This document shows, piece after piece, positions 46,245-47,282 of a stretch of 47,282 bases of DNA. The notes under the pieces were generated by a model. That model made no database searches. It was not told the DNA's origin and saw only the letters and a program-made list of their open reading frames with translations. The translations under genes were made by a program, and so were the position numbers. How positions within the stretch are numbered: the first letter of the stretch is position 1; each line of letters starts with the position of its first letter. Origin of the DNA: Salinisphaera orenii subsp. halophila YIM 95161 (lineage in GTDB: Bacteria > Pseudomonadota > Gammaproteobacteria > Nevskiales > Salinisphaeraceae); NCBI RefSeq assembly GCF_003732545.1, contig NZ_AYKF01000074.1:1-47282 (forward strand). Reading direction: 5' to 3'.

Positions 46245-47282
46245 GTGACTGGCGATCGAGATGTACTGGTGATCTACGACGAGCGGGTGCTGTTGCATCG
46301 GCCCGAGGCCGAGGAGCCGTTCCTGCCGGGCCGTATGGACAAGCGCATCCGCAGCATCCTCGACGGCCTGGGGCTGAGCGCCGACGCGAAGTGGAGCTAT
46401 CCGGAGCATCCCGGTCGGGTGACGGCCATCCGCGATCTGCTGGTCGGCGATCCGGTGCCGGGCGTGCGTTTCGCCGGCGCCGAGCCGGCCACCCGGGAAC
46501 AGCTCCAGCGCGTGCACACCACCTCCTATCTGGAGAACCTCTACGAGCTCGAGGGCAAGCAGGCCTGGCTCGACGTCGACACCACGGCGATCTCCGCAGG
46601 CAGTCTCGATGCCGCCGAGGTCGCCGCCGGTTCGGCGATCGCCGCGGTCGATGCCGTGTTCGAAAAGCGGGCGCAGTCGGCGTTCGCCATCAGCCGGCCG
46701 CCGGGACACCACGCCAACGCGGTCCGGGCGCGCGGCTTCTGCCTGTTCAACAACATCGCGGTGGCCGCCGCCCACGCCCAGTTCCACTGGGATATCGAGC
46801 GGGTGCTGATCATCGACTGGGACGCCCATCACGGCAACGGCACCCAGGACATCTTCGCGGCCGATCCCAGCGTGCTGTTCTTCGACACCCACCGCGCCGC
46901 GCCGTTCTACCCGGGCACCGGCGACGTCGAGGAGATCGGCGACGGCCTGGGCGAGGGCACCACGGTCAACGTGCCGCTGCCGGAGGACGCCGGCGATCGC
47001 GCGGTGGTCGCGGCCTTCGAGGACATCCTCGTGCCGGCCGCCGAATGGTTCCAGCCGGAGCTGATCCTGGTCTCGGCGGGCATGGACGCGCATCGCAACG
47101 AGCTGTGTCTGCAGATGAGCTACGACGGCTACAGCGCGCTCACGGGCATCGTCCAGCGCCTGGCCGACACCTACTGCGACGGCCGGCTGGTTATGAGTCT
47201 GGAAGGCGGCTACAACCCGGACACGCTGGCCCGTTGCACTCGCCGGGTGCTCGAGGTCATGGCCGGCGGCGAGCCGGCCACG
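46245..47282 (+). CDS. Histone deacetylase-like amidohydrolase (partial, runs off the right edge)
   Basis: 346 codons visible from a GTG at 46245 with GGAGG 7 bases upstream; the 3' end is outside the window. Zinc-dependent deacetylase fold with all key motifs: RPPGHHA (151-157, the tandem catalytic histidines), zinc ligands Asp193 and His195 in DWDAHHGNGTQ and Asp281 in SAGMDAH, and the C-terminal LEGGYN (319-324). Bacterial members deacetylate polyamines, acetoin-related or acyl-lysine substrates. It is annotated from the ATP-free class II/IV-like pattern, and the exact substrate is open. Confidence 0.92.
   Translation, partial: MTGDRDVLVIYDERVLLHRPEAEEPFLPGRMDKRIRSILDGLGLSADAKWSYPEHPGRVTAIRDLLVGDPVPGVRFAGAEPATREQLQRVHTTSYLENLYELEGKQAWLDVDTTAISAGSLDAAEVAAGSAIAAVDAVFEKRAQSAFAISRPPGHHANAVRARGFCLFNNIAVAAAHAQFHWDIERVLIIDWDAHHGNGTQDIFAADPSVLFFDTHRAAPFYPGTGDVEEIGDGLGEGTTVNVPLPEDAGDRAVVAAFEDILVPAAEWFQPELILVSAGMDAHRNELCLQMSYDGYSALTGIVQRLADTYCDGRLVMSLEGGYNPDTLARCTRRVLEVMAGGEPAT

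Overview
The window looks like chromosome of a GC-rich gammaproteobacterium. The content (type I-F CRISPR-Cas, a cytosolic Csp-type copper protein, many acyl-CoA dehydrogenases, a TAXI receptor) would fit a hydrocarbon- or fatty-acid-using marine genus such as Salinisphaera. That genus name is recognition by eye, not a computed placement. No tRNA, rRNA, insertion sequence, integrase or CRISPR array was found.

Positions 1-8368 hold a complete type I-F cas operon on the minus strand: cas1, cas2-3 fusion, cas8f/csy1, cas5f/csy2, cas7f/csy3 and cas6f/csy4. Catalytic residues are present wherever I could check them. The CRISPR array is not in the window and would be expected beyond the left edge. 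Positions 8459-11544 hold a TetR regulator divergent from a nitronate monooxygenase, a 0.7 kb stretch with no recognisable gene, and a cysteine-rich copper-storage protein followed by a clear Rho-independent terminator.

From 11.5 to 46.2 kb nearly every gene serves acyl-CoA metabolism. A minus-strand block (11545-17297) encodes an SDR, ETF:quinone oxidoreductase, ETF beta and alpha, a MaoC protein and an enoyl-CoA hydratase. Divergent from it, a plus-strand operon (17896-24263) carries an acyl-CoA synthetase and a full Liv-type ABC importer, ending in a terminator. A quinone-oxidoreductase-like MDR and a 14-TM MFS exporter follow, then a minus-strand thiolase and an acyl-CoA dehydrogenase (ACAD) pair. 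After a 0.64 kb AT-richer regulatory region come an IclR regulator, a PaaI thioesterase, a MaoC protein and a TAXI receptor. The plus-strand run 34734-45122 contains an ACAD11-like/SDR/APH-kinase trio resembling the levulinate (lva) 4-hydroxyacyl-CoA module, a SurE nucleotidase, a second acyl-CoA synthetase, a fused hydratase/3-hydroxyacyl-CoA dehydrogenase and another ACAD pair (resembling pim). A ketopantoate reductase and a right-truncated histone-deacetylase-like protein close the window.

Together the genes can import a carboxylate, activate it, run complete beta-oxidation and pass electrons through ETF to quinone. The strongest unexplained signal is regulatory. A palindromic TGAAAC-N3-GTTTCA-like element recurs at least seven times in the promoter regions of these operons. 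A second element, CTGTATAC/GTATACAG, sits in three of the same intergenic regions. This suggests a dual-regulator acyl-CoA regulon. Candidate regulators in the window are the TetR and IclR proteins, but the pairing is inference.
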